Part shown: piece by piece, positions 8,744 to 16,525 of the stretch | Layout: the number at the start of each line of letters is the position of its first letter | Position numbering within the stretch: the stretch's first letter is position 1 | From: Alphaproteobacteria bacterium | Lineage (GTDB): Bacteria > Pseudomonadota > Gammaproteobacteria > Burkholderiales > Burkholderiaceae_C | Reading direction: 5' to 3' | Length of the DNA stretch: 64,000 nucleotides | Assembly: GCA_030054175.1 (NCBI GenBank) | Contig: JASGCM010000005.1 | Coordinates: 99,238 to 163,237 of the forward strand | The notes under the pieces: model-generated | Database searches by the model: none | Told to the model about the DNA's origin: nothing | Seen by the model: the letters and a program-made list of their open reading frames with translations, nothing else | Program-made: the position numbers and the translations under genes

Positions 8744-9691
8744 TCAATGCTTGTGGGTGCTGTGGTCGTGCGCTTGGGCAGGCCGCTTGACAGTGTCCGC
8801 GCCCGATGGGCCCCCTTCGATGAATTGCACCCGACCCTTCATGCCCGCCTGATAGTGGCCGGGAATCAGGCAAGCCATTTGCAAGGTGGTGGTCCGATTG
8901 AATCGAACCACCAGATCGCCCTGCGCGCCGGGCTCCAACTCGATGGCGGCCCCTGGTCCATGGGCATGGGCATCGTGGCCGCCACCCTTTTGCATGTCCA
9001 AGGCGTGCTGGGCGATGTCGCTGTCGGACCCCAAAACCAATTCGTGGGGTACCTTGCCGTCGTTAAACACCTGCAAGCGCAGGGTCTCGCCAGCTCGGAC
9101 CTGGATCACATCGGGCACAAAACGCATCTCGTCGTTCATGCGGATCTGCACCGTGCGATCGACTTTCAAAGCGGTGATGTCCGGCTCTGACGCGTCGTGC
9201 CCCGCAGGGGCGTGGGCATGGGTTCCCAGATACTGAGGGTTGCGCTCCAGCCATTGCCAGGCACCATGGCTGCCCAGCGCCACCAATACCCCGACCGAAA
9301 CGGCATAGACGGTGCTGGGGGTGCGCCATTCGTAAGATGAGCTCAGGGCCAAAGCCGGAATGGAGAGGAAAAAGCCCAAGGGCACCACCCAGGCGCTGCG
9401 CGCCGGGGAATCAGGAAAGTGTTGCAAGCCACCGGTGAAAAAGCCCAGACCAATCGACAGCAACGCGCCCAACAACAGGGTCCGGGTCAAAGAGGACTGG
9501 GTTTCTTGCGCCTCATCTTCCAGGCGGTGCGCCATGACGGCGCCGGCGACAAAAAGCAAGATTCCGATGGCGGCCGTCCACAATGAACGCTCACCGCTGA
9601 AAAAGCCGTGATTGACGGCGCCTGAAATGAAACTGATGCCGCTGTACTTCAACAGCATCGCCGCATGGTGTTTTTCAAAACGAATGGCCAT
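8744..9691 (-). CDS. Membrane protein with C-terminal cupredoxin domain
   Basis: 315 residues. The N-terminal half has about five hydrophobic segments (near 13-31, 37-54, 71-88, 100-117, 128-146). The C-terminal half (about 175-293) is a cupredoxin fold with a complete type 1 copper site: H216 in VPHELVLG, then C274, H279 and M284 in CLIPGHYQAGM (C-x4-H-x4-M). His-rich stretches follow the membrane part (HAHAPAGHD), sit inside the copper domain (GGGHDAHAHG) and end the protein (HDHSTHKH). I infer a periplasm-facing copper-binding or electron-transfer protein anchored by the membrane domain. No known gene name is assigned, and neighbouring genes give no pathway. Confidence 0.75.
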   Translation of the reverse strand: MAIRFEKHHAAMLLKYSGISFISGAVNHGFFSGERSLWTAAIGILLFVAGAVMAHRLEDEAQETQSSLTRTLLLGALLSIGLGFFTGGLQHFPDSPARSAWVVPLGFFLSIPALALSSSYEWRTPSTVYAVSVGVLVALGSHGAWQWLERNPQYLGTHAHAPAGHDASEPDITALKVDRTVQIRMNDEMRFVPDVIQVRAGETLRLQVFNDGKVPHELVLGSDSDIAQHALDMQKGGGHDAHAHGPGAAIELEPGAQGDLVVRFNRTTTLQMACLIPGHYQAGMKGRVQFIEGGPSGADTVKRPAQAHDHSTHKH

Positions 9692-9834
9692 GGTTTAAAG
9701 GCTCCAATGCACAACAAGTTCAAATCGTCATTATGCTTGGATGCGATGCCCATCTCTGCTTCCGAGCCAAAGATCACTGACCGGACAACAGACCCGGTTA
9801 TGGCATCAATGGCCTGTTTTGCCAGCCGCCTGGG

Positions 9835-9846
9835 TTTTGATCAAAA
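9835..9846. repeat. 12-base perfect palindrome upstream of the cupredoxin gene
   Basis: TTTTGATCAAAA, about 145 bases upstream of the cupredoxin gene start in otherwise featureless sequence (9692-9872). It could be an operator half-overlap, but it lacks the four-base spacer of an FNR/ANR site. Function unknown. Confidence 0.3.
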
Positions 9847-9872
9847 TGGTGCAATCGACAGTCACTCCGGGT

Positions 9873-10502
9873 CTAAACCAGGGTATTATTTTTGGATGAT
9901 GTCCACGCTCGGCTGACCCCAGGTTGTTTTAGGTACACCTTCATAAGATATTGTGCACCGAGGTCCCCTTCATTTGAGGCCTCGTTAATCAAACTCATTC
10001 CCTTGATCGGGTCGTTCGGAAAAGAAGGGTCTTTGTTAGTACAGTGCAACCTTCCTAACTCGAATTTGGCTTTTTTGCTTTTGTACTTGATGGCTTCCTC
10101 TTAGTGCTCAGCGGCTTCAACCAATCGGCCCTGATTGTGCTTCAAATTGGCTTGCACGTAAAATTCCTGACCCTTGGCCAATAGATGAGAAAAGAACAGA
10201 CCCACAGCCGGCGGGTGAGCAGAGGCCGATCGTGAGCGCAAGTCTGAGCCTTGCGTTGAAGTCATGCCGACCGTTTCGGTTGCAACCTGGGGGGGGCGCG
10301 GATTTTCATTGGCTTCAGGTCTGTGTACGCGGACGAATCGCATCACCTTGAACAATGCAGACAGCACTCGTGATGAAACAGTCGCCGGCGGCGCTTCGTT
10401 TGCGGGTGCGGTCGCGGTTGCACCCGCCTGTTCATGTTGTGATGCAACTCTGGCAGACGGCAGAGTCAGCATGTTAAACACTTTTTTTTGAGAGAGTGAC
10501 AT
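9873..10502 (-). pseudogene. Sel1/TPR-like repeat protein interrupted by an in-frame TAA
   Basis: From the ATG at 10502 the frame runs through a Pro/Ala-rich segment and then KGQEFYVQANLKHNQGRL and VEAAEH, and meets TAA at 10103-10101. The same frame continues without shift as EEAIKYKSKKAKFELGRLHC, then PSFPNDPIKGMSLINEASN and EGDLGAQYLMKVYL, to a TAG at 9875-9873. The joined text is a TPR/Sel1-type repeat in which the stop replaces a residue expected to be Tyr (EAAEH-Y-EEAIKY), so TAT or TAC to TAA is the likely single change. The start is uncertain (10529, 10502 and 10472 are possible). Divergent from the DUF5666-like lipoprotein gene. Function unknown; the first 133 residues could still be made. 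Confidence 0.65.
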
Positions 10503-10609
10503 TGTCTGAGGAAAGTCAAATAATGTCAATTTTGGTATTCATAAAATTGAATTTACAGGTAAAATTAATTCAAATAAATCAGGACTTCCTTGGCCATTTG
10601 GAGAAAATC

Positions 10610-12169
10610 ATGTGCCCTTTGCGATTAAAAAAAATCGTCAATTTCAGTGCAGTTGCTTTACTCTCAGTCTTTCTGCAGGCCTGTGGCGGGGGTGGCTCTG
10701 GCGCCGCCAGCAATGGTGTGACCCCCACACTGAGCGGCACAGTCACCGGTTTTGGATCGGTGGTGGTGGATGGCGTAGAAGTCGAAGATGCTTACGCCCG
10801 TGTGTTCCATGAAAACGCCAATGGTTCGCTCAGTAACGGTGTGCTGCAAATGGGGCAGCGCGTGCGAGTGGCCCACGATGGCGCAAACCAGGCAACCCAA
10901 GTCCTGATTGATGCGTCAGTCATCGGAAAAGTCAGTGCCATCAATGCCGCTGCCAATACCCTGACCGTTGCTGGTCAGTCAGTGCTGGTCAACACAGACA
11001 GCACAGCCGGTCCTTTGACAGTATTTGGGGGCGGTTACAGCAATTTAAGTGGCGTGGCATTGAACGATTTGGTGCAGGTCCATGGCACCCCGGTTTACGA
11101 TGCAGTCAGTCAAGGTTACCAAGTCAAGGCCACACGCATTCAGAAAGACTCTGGTGTCACAAGGGTGCAGATCAATGGCAAGGTTGCTGGCTACACCACC
11201 ACAAACACTGGCGCTACTTTGACGATCAATGGCCTGACGGTCCTCACATCGGGCACCACTTCTGTGCGGCCAGCCGGGATGGCACTGGCCAATGGTTTAC
11301 AGGTCACGGTCTACGGCAACAGCCTCATTGCCAGCACCTTGACTGCGACCAACATACGCGTCAATCGCGATCAAAACAGTGGGAACACGAGCACGATGAC
11401 CCAGCTCAGTGGTGTGGTGTCCAATTACACCACCGCTGGCAGTACAACGACCTTCGAAGTTCAAGGCAGTACAGTGACAGTTGGGTTGGCGACGATTCAA
11501 CCCGCTGGTGCGAGCATTGCCAATAATGCCTATGTGATGGTCAAGGGCAGCGTGGCCAGCGATGGGTCTATCACTGCCGCGCAGATCCAAGTTCGCACCA
11601 ATGACGCCACCACGGATCTTGCCAAAGTGCTCCTCATAGGCGTCATCAGCGATTACGTGACCGATACCAGTTTCAGTGTGCGCGGTGTGCCTGTCGATGC
11701 CAGCGCGAATACCCTGACCAAGGGTGCAAACTGTCCGGCAGCCTTCTCTGCTTACACGGGGGTGGTCAAAGTCCAGGCGACCCAACAAAGTGGTACGGCC
11801 GTGGTCAAGGCCAGGGGCATCGAGTGCCAGCCGACCGCTTCAACCCAAATCATCCAACCACTGGAGGGTTCGGTGGCTGGCATAGACAGTGTGGCAAAAA
11901 CCTTTAGCCTGACTTTGAGCGGCGGTGGAGCCAAGACTGTGGCTTGGACCGACGCCACGACCTTTTTGGGGTTGATTGCAGACAGATCTTTGGTGAATAA
12001 ATCGGTCCATGTCGAAGGCTACGTTGACAGTCACTCCACATTCTTCGCAAAAGTGGTGCGGTTGGATGATGACAGCGCCCAGCCTTTGGACGACAAACCG
12101 TTCCGTAACCCTCATCAAGGGGGGGGGATGGGCGCGGGTTGGAGCGATTACCGTCGAAGTCATCCCTGA
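10610..12169 (+). CDS. Repeat-containing lipoprotein, DUF5666-like
   Basis: 519 residues from an ATG with a GGAGAAA ribosome binding site. A lipoprotein signal ends in LLSVFLQAC (Cys 25) followed by GGGGSG. The rest is a string of roughly six beta-rich units of 60-75 residues with recurring patterns such as LSGTVTGFGSVVVDG, VIGKVSAINAAANTLTV, INGKVAGYTTT and LSGVVSNYTTAG, resembling DUF5666 repeats found in surface lipoproteins of Burkholderiales. Role unknown; cell-envelope location is inferred from the lipobox. An uninterrupted run of nine G (12119-12127) lies 19 codons before the end. AT-rich upstream DNA (10503-10609) separates it from the divergent broken Sel1-like gene. Confidence 0.75.
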   Translation: MCPLRLKKIVNFSAVALLSVFLQACGGGGSGAASNGVTPTLSGTVTGFGSVVVDGVEVEDAYARVFHENANGSLSNGVLQMGQRVRVAHDGANQATQVLIDASVIGKVSAINAAANTLTVAGQSVLVNTDSTAGPLTVFGGGYSNLSGVALNDLVQVHGTPVYDAVSQGYQVKATRIQKDSGVTRVQINGKVAGYTTTNTGATLTINGLTVLTSGTTSVRPAGMALANGLQVTVYGNSLIASTLTATNIRVNRDQNSGNTSTMTQLSGVVSNYTTAGSTTTFEVQGSTVTVGLATIQPAGASIANNAYVMVKGSVASDGSITAAQIQVRTNDATTDLAKVLLIGVISDYVTDTSFSVRGVPVDASANTLTKGANCPAAFSAYTGVVKVQATQQSGTAVVKARGIECQPTASTQIIQPLEGSVAGIDSVAKTFSLTLSGGGAKTVAWTDATTFLGLIADRSLVNKSVHVEGYVDSHSTFFAKVVRLDDDSAQPLDDKPFRNPHQGGGMGAGWSDYRRSHP

Positions 12170-12184
12170 AGATATCTGGAGGCG

Positions 12185-12209
12185 TAATCGTTCAGAATTT
12201 GAACGATTA
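12185..12209. repeat. Perfect 10-base inverted repeat, 5-base loop
   Basis: TAATCGTTCA, loop GAATT, TGAACGATTA, 15 bases after the DUF5666-like gene. It may fold as a weak terminator for that gene (no T run follows) or mark an insertion boundary, since transposase-derived sequence begins about 25 bases further on. Confidence 0.4.
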
Positions 12210-12235
12210 AGGCGGTTTGGGCTGATTTGTGGGCT

Positions 12236-12385
12236 CACCTGCACCAGATCAGCGTCGATGTCGTTCGCCACAGCCACCTTGGCCGCTTCGGTACCAGGCT
12301 TCGCACTTTCGGGCAGTTTCTGTTGTTTGAGTTCGAAGCTGTATTGCTGCCAGAACATGTGACCCTCTTGGTCCATGGTGTCCAC
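12236..12385 (-). pseudogene. IS66-type TnpA/OrfA transposase fragment
   Basis: About 50 codons from a GTG at 12385: MFWQQYSFELKQQ, then KPGTEAAKVAVANDIDADLV. This resembles the helix-turn-helix start of IS66-family OrfA proteins, which typically read like YSFEFK...PGASVAKVALANGINANLV. After this the frame runs into unrelated sequence near the DUF5666-like gene end and no other IS genes follow. It is a decayed fragment; the family assignment is from pattern only. Confidence 0.5.
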
Positions 12386-12404
12386 CTATTGATAAGTGGA
12401 CACC
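12377..12404. repeat. 9-base inverted repeat, possible insertion element end
   Basis: GGTGTCCAC, 10-base loop, GTGGACACC. It overlaps the start of the transposase fragment, so it may be an element end or the abutment of two ends; it has no T run and is a poor terminator. Confidence 0.35.
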
Positions 12405-12452
12405 TATGCATCACCAAACTCTAACAGTCAGGTCCTCACTCCTGAGTTTCGG

Positions 12453-12542
12453 TCAATCCAGCAATGCCTCCAGGCGAGAGATTGCTTCGTCAATGACATC
12501 TTGGGGCACGCTCTCGATGTCGCCCCGGTCAAATATGGCCAT
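12453..12542 (-). pseudogene. PemK/MazF-type toxin with a large in-frame internal deletion (29 codons left)
   Basis: The frame starts ATG at 12542, overlapping the stop of the antitoxin remnant by one base (TAATG), and reads MAIFDRGDIESVPQDVIDEA then ISRLEALLD. The first nine residues look like the start of PemK/MazF toxins (FDRGDIV...), and the last twenty like their C-terminal helix (ESVPQDVIDEALARLEALL). About 80 central codons, including the RNase active-site region, are missing, yet the frame is kept. It should be inactive as a toxin. Family assignment is by recall of the family pattern. Confidence 0.6.
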
Positions 12543-12700
12543 TAAAGTACCTCGCCACCAACGGGTTGCGCAACATTGCACAGCGCCAGATCAGCCGGGG
12601 GAGGGGCCTTCAGGTCGCACTGGGCGATCATGTCGGCCAGAACAAACTTGGGCATCGAGGCCAGTACTACCTTGCCGTCTGCCGTCGTCTCCAGCTTCAT
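12542..12700 (-). pseudogene. PemI/ChpS-like (AbrB-fold) antitoxin, N-terminus missing
   Basis: 52 residues from the ATG at 12700, MKLETTADGKVVLASMPKF followed by VLADMIAQCDLKAPPPADLA and PVGGEVL. The AQCD...P...PVGxEV ending is typical of antitoxins partnered with PemK/ChpB toxins, normally about 80 residues. Upstream codons in the same frame (GVGIGVGQI) look like more of the AbrB domain but run into the vapC tail without a start. The DNA-binding N-terminus is lost. The one-base overlap with the toxin stub is the normal coupling of such pairs. Confidence 0.6.
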
Positions 12701-12708
12701 GATTTGAC

Positions 12709-13050
12709 CTACGCCAATCCCAACCCCTCACTGCGGGCGTGTCCTGCAATATGCAGGTCATTGACGCCGATACTTTGGCCGACTCGCTCCAAGGCGGTGC
12801 GGATGCTGCCGTAGTGCTGGGCCGCTTTGGGGCCGTAGGGCAGCACCGCCAGACGGCTGCAAAAGTCCTCGATGGTCTTGAGGTTCTCGTTCACGCGCGA
12901 GCTTTTCTCAGCACCATGCATCAGCTCCGCCAGGGTGATGGTGGACATGGCCATGCGATCTGCGTGTGCGTTGAACGTGGCCAACATCTGAATGGGCCGA
13001 CGCTTGAGCACATAGACGACGATGTTGGTGTCCAGCAGATAACGAAGCAT
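12709..13050 (-). pseudogene. vapC: VapC PIN-domain toxin, C-terminally truncated
   Basis: 113 residues, starting MLRYLLDTNIVVYVLKRRP. The first three acidic PIN residues are present: D7 (LLDTN), E42 (LAELMHG) and D98 (VNDLHIAGHA). The protein stops at ARSEGLGLA, where family members continue with the TNNxxEF strand carrying the last acidic residue; full length is about 130-138. VapC proteins are RNases acting on tRNA or rRNA. The junction runs directly into the PemI remnant, so a deletion fused two toxin-antitoxin loci. It overlaps the vapB remnant as TGATG. Activity is doubtful. Confidence 0.72.
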
Positions 13051-13187
13051 CAGAGCGCTTCCCGATCGGCTTGATGTTGGGTGGCTCGATCACTGAGGAA
13101 ATTGTCGCTGACCTTGGGGCCGTTCAAAAAGAAATTCCCAAAATTACCGCGTCCGCGTATTGGCGCATTGCGGTTGGAACAGGATAA
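13050..13187 (-). pseudogene. vapB: VapB antitoxin remnant, C-terminal part only
   Basis: The frame ending TGA at 13052-13050 reads GNFFLNGPKVSDNFLSDRAT then QHQADREAL, the toxin-binding tail typical of AbrB-type VapB antitoxins next to VapC. It is open back to 13187 but has no ATG or GTG and no AbrB DNA-binding domain. The overlap TGATG with vapC is the usual coupling. The lost N-terminus lies towards the tRNA-Ser gene. Confidence 0.6.
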
Positions 13188-13241
13188 TCAATCGTGTTTA
13201 GTGAGTGCCTCATCCCCCGTTAATGGGGAAGAGCCCTAATC

Positions 13242-13332
13242 TGGCGGAGAGAGCGGGATTCGAACCCGCGGTGGGCTATTAACCCACACACGCTTTCCAG
13301 GCGTGCGACTTAAACCACTCATCCATCTCTCC
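13242..13332 (-). tRNA. tRNA-Ser (anticodon GGA)
   Basis: Read on the minus strand it has a 7-bp acceptor stem (GGAGAGA/TCTCTCC), the long variable arm of class II tRNAs (stem built on TGTGGGTTAATAGCCCAC), the T-loop GGTTCGAATCCC and encoded 3' GCCA. The anticodon loop is CTGGAAA between CACGC and GCGTG, giving anticodon GGA. The 3' end faces the decayed toxin-antitoxin and IS sequence, consistent with past use as an integration site. Confidence 0.95.
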
Positions 13333-13412
13333 GAAGGCTGAAATTGTAGCAGTGAAGTCAGGGGTTTCCAGTACACTTCGCCTTTTCGCGCTGTCCCACG
13401 GGGGTCTTGGTC

Positions 13413-15686
13413 ATGAAATTTCGCTTTCCCATCGTCATCATCGACGAGGACTACCGTTCTGAGAACACCTCGGGCCTGGGCATCCGCGCCCTCGCGCAAG
13501 CCATCGTGTCGGAAGGCTTCGAGGTACTGGGGGTCACCAGTTATGGCGACCTGAGCCAGTTCGCTCAGCAGCAGTCGCGCGCCAGCACCTTCATCTTGTC
13601 GATCGACGACGAGGAATTCACCCCCGGCCCCGATCTGGATCCTGCCGTGGTCAACCTGCGCGCCTTCATCGAGGAAGTGCGTCGCAAGAATGCCGATGTG
13701 CCCATCTACATCTATGGCGAGACCAAGACCAGCCAGCACTTGCCCAACGATATTTTGCGCGAGCTGCATGGCTTCATCCACATGTTCGAGGACACCCCCG
13801 AGTTCGTGGCGCGTCACATCATCCGCGAAGCCAAGAGTTACCTGGAAGGACTTCAGCCACCGTTTTTCCGTGCGCTGCTTGACTACGCCGAAGACGGCTC
13901 TTATTCATGGCACTGTCCTGGGCACTCGGGCGGCGTGGCCTTCCTGAAGAGCCCGATCGGCCAGATGTACCACCAGTTTTATGGTGAAAACATGCTGCGG
14001 GCCGATGTGTGCAACGCGGTCGAAGAGCTGGGCCAATTGCTGGACCACAACGGGGCGATTGGCGAGAGCGAGCGCAACGCCGCCCGCATCTTCAACGCCG
14101 ACCACTGCTTTTTTGTCACCAACGGCACCAGTACCTCGAACAAGATGGTTTGGCATCATGCGGTCGCCCCGGGTGACGTGGTGGTGGTTGATCGCAACTG
14201 CCACAAGTCGGTGCTGCACGCCATCATCATGACAGGCGCCGTCCCGGTGTTTCTCAAGCCCACGCGCAACCACTTTGGCATCATCGGCCCGATCCCGAAA
14301 AGCGAGTTCGAGCCGGCTTCGATCCAGGCCAAGATCAAGGCCAACCCCTTGCTCAAAGGGGTGGACGCCAAAAAGATCAAGCCGCGCATCTTGACCCTGA
14401 CGCAGTCGACCTACGATGGGGTGCTCTACAACACCGAGACCATCATCAACATGCTCGATGGCTATGTCGAGAACCTGCACTTCGATGAAGCTTGGTTGCC
14501 ACATGCGGCATTCCACCCGTTTTATGGGGCTTACCACTCGATGGGCAAAAAGCGCGGACGGCCGCAAAACACCCTGGTCTATGCCACCCAATCCATCCAC
14601 AAATTGTTGGCTGGCATCAGTCAGGCCAGCCATGTGTTGGTGCAAGATGCGCAAAAGAGAAAGCTGGATCGGCACTTGTTCAACGAAGCCTACCTGATGC
14701 ACACCAGCACCAGCCCACAGTACAGCGTGATCGCCAGCTGCGATGTGGCCGCCGCCATGATGGAGCCGCCTGGCGGCACGGCCTTGGTCGAAGAGAGCAT
14801 CCAGGAAGCTTTGGATTTTCGCCGTGCCATGCGCAAGGTGGATCAAGAGTACGGTCAGGACTGGTGGTTCAAGGTCTGGGGCCCCGAGAAGATTCCCGAA
14901 GAAGGCATCGGACGTGCCGACAACTGGGTGCTCCACAACGACCCACGCAAGCGTTCGGGCAAATGGCACGGATTTGGCCAGCAACTGGCCGAAGACTTCA
15001 ATATGCTCGACCCCATCAAGGCCACCATCGTGACCCCGGGCATGAATTTGGATGGCAAGTTCGACAAGACGGGCATTCCAGCGGCCATCGTCAGCAAATT
15101 CCTGACCGAACATGGTGTGGTGGTGGAAAAGACCGGCCTGTACAGTTTCTTTATCATGTTCACCATTGGCATCACCAAAGGCCGTTGGAACACCCTGCTG
15201 ACCGCCTTGCAGCAGTTCAAAGACGATTATGCCAAGAACCAATCAATGTGGCGCATCATGCCCGAGTTTTGCGCCAAGCACCCGCGCTATGAGCACATGG
15301 GCTTGCGTGACCTGTGCCAGCACGTGCACCAGTTGTATGCCCGTTATGACATTGCACGCTTGACCACCGAGATGTACCTGTCAGACTTGACCCCAGCCAT
15401 GACACCCGCCGCTGCCTATGCCCGCATCGCACAGCGCAAAACCGACCGGGTCGCCATCGATGACCTTGAGGGCCGCGTTACCGTGGGCTTGGTCACCCCT
15501 TACCCGCCCGGCATCCCTTTGTTGATTCCGGGTGAGGTATTCAACCGCAAGATCGTCGATTATTTGAAATTCGCGCGCGAGTTCAACCAGAAATGCCCAG
15601 GCTTCGAGACTGACATTCACGGGTTGGTTGAGGAGGTTGACGAAGACGGCAAGAAGCACTACTACGCCGACTGCGTCAAAGATTGA
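13413..15686 (+). CDS. Orn/Lys/Arg decarboxylase (PLP, fold type I, AdiA/LdcC family)
   Basis: 757 residues from the ATG at 13413 (MKFRFPIVIIDEDY); a TTG two codons earlier is less likely. An N-terminal response-regulator-like wing domain (about 1-130) is followed by the PLP domain with ATQSIHKLLAG, lysine K397 as cofactor lysine, and a C-terminal domain ending in a Glu/Asp-rich tail. Family enzymes decarboxylate arginine, lysine or ornithine for polyamine synthesis or acid resistance. Betaproteobacterial members are usually annotated as arginine or lysine decarboxylases; I cannot decide the substrate. There is no linked antiporter gene. Confidence 0.88.
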   Translation: MKFRFPIVIIDEDYRSENTSGLGIRALAQAIVSEGFEVLGVTSYGDLSQFAQQQSRASTFILSIDDEEFTPGPDLDPAVVNLRAFIEEVRRKNADVPIYIYGETKTSQHLPNDILRELHGFIHMFEDTPEFVARHIIREAKSYLEGLQPPFFRALLDYAEDGSYSWHCPGHSGGVAFLKSPIGQMYHQFYGENMLRADVCNAVEELGQLLDHNGAIGESERNAARIFNADHCFFVTNGTSTSNKMVWHHAVAPGDVVVVDRNCHKSVLHAIIMTGAVPVFLKPTRNHFGIIGPIPKSEFEPASIQAKIKANPLLKGVDAKKIKPRILTLTQSTYDGVLYNTETIINMLDGYVENLHFDEAWLPHAAFHPFYGAYHSMGKKRGRPQNTLVYATQSIHKLLAGISQASHVLVQDAQKRKLDRHLFNEAYLMHTSTSPQYSVIASCDVAAAMMEPPGGTALVEESIQEALDFRRAMRKVDQEYGQDWWFKVWGPEKIPEEGIGRADNWVLHNDPRKRSGKWHGFGQQLAEDFNMLDPIKATIVTPGMNLDGKFDKTGIPAAIVSKFLTEHGVVVEKTGLYSFFIMFTIGITKGRWNTLLTALQQFKDDYAKNQSMWRIMPEFCAKHPRYEHMGLRDLCQHVHQLYARYDIARLTTEMYLSDLTPAMTPAAAYARIAQRKTDRVAIDDLEGRVTVGLVTPYPPGIPLLIPGEVFNRKIVDYLKFAREFNQKCPGFETDIHGLVEEVDEDGKKHYYADCVKD

Positions 15687-16487
15687 TCATTCGGCGATGC
15701 CGCCCACCACTTGGCTGAAACCGCCGTCGACATAAGTGATTTCAGCGGTGACGCCGGCAGCCAGGTCGCTGAGTAAAAACGCGGCGACGTTGCCCACATC
15801 ATCGATGGTGACGTTGCGGCGAATTGGAGAGGCCTCGGCCACCACGCTCAGGATCTTGCCAAAACCTTTGATCCCGCTGGCCGCCAGCGTCTTGATCGGC
15901 CCGGCGCTGATGCCGTTGGCGCGCAGGCCACGGCCTTGCGATCCAAGCGATTCAGCCAGATACCGCACCGATGCTTCCAGCGAGGCTTTGGCCAGTCCCA
16001 TGGTGTTGTAGTTGGGTACCACGCGCAATGCGCCCAGGTAAGACAGCGTGAGCACAGCGGCGTTGTCGTTCAGCATGGGCAGGGCCGCTTTGGCCATGGC
16101 GGGGAAGCTGTAGGCGCTGATGTCGTGGGCCACTTTGTATCCCTCGCGCGAGAGGCCATCGAGAAAGTCGCCGGCAATGGCTTCGCGCGGGGCAAAGCCG
16201 ATGGCATGCACGAAGCCGTCAAAGCGGGGCCAATGGATCGCGAGGTCTTTGAACAAACGCTCGATTTGCTCGTCAGATCCCACATCACAGTCAAACACCA
16301 GATTCGAGTCAAAATCAGCGGCAAACTCAGTGATGCGGTCTTTGAAGCGCTCGCCGACATAACTGAAAGCCAACTCGGCCCCTTGGTTGTGGCATGCCCG
16401 GGCGATGCCGTAGGCGATGGAACGGTTGGACAAGACGCCGGTGATCAGCAGTTTTTTTCCGGCCAAAAAGCCAGTCTTTGAAGACAT
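15687..16487 (-). CDS. fabI: Enoyl-[acyl-carrier-protein] reductase (NADH)
   Basis: 266 residues. The cofactor-binding [16 protein letters not shown] region near 17-32 and the active-site residues Y150, Y160 and K167 in [19 protein letters not shown] match FabI. It performs the last reduction of each fatty acid elongation cycle in the cytoplasm and is the target of triclosan in other bacteria. Its stop abuts the decarboxylase stop (convergent), and its start is about 40 bases from the divergent yejA. Confidence 0.95.
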   Translation of the reverse strand: MSSKTGFLAGKKLLITGVLSNRSIAYGIARACHNQGAELAFSYVGERFKDRITEFAADFDSNLVFDCDVGSDEQIERLFKDLAIHWPRFDGFVHAIGFAPREAIAGDFLDGLSREGYKVAHDISAYSFPAMAKAALPMLNDNAAVLTLSYLGALRVVPNYNTMGLAKASLEASVRYLAESLGSQGRGLRANGISAGPIKTLAASGIKGFGKILSVVAEASPIRRNVTIDDVGNVAAFLLSDLAAGVTAEITYVDGGFSQVVGGIAE

Positions 16488-16525
16488 GGGTCAACTCCGT
16501 GCAGAAAATGAAGCAGAATTGTCGC

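Noticed and set aside
12709..13050. An active VapBC pair
   Set aside because: VapC lacks its last acidic strand and VapB lacks its start and DNA-binding domain, so an active module is not supported.
13905..15242. 445-codon open frame antisense to the decarboxylase gene
   Set aside because: Complete overlap with a well-supported enzyme and no family features.
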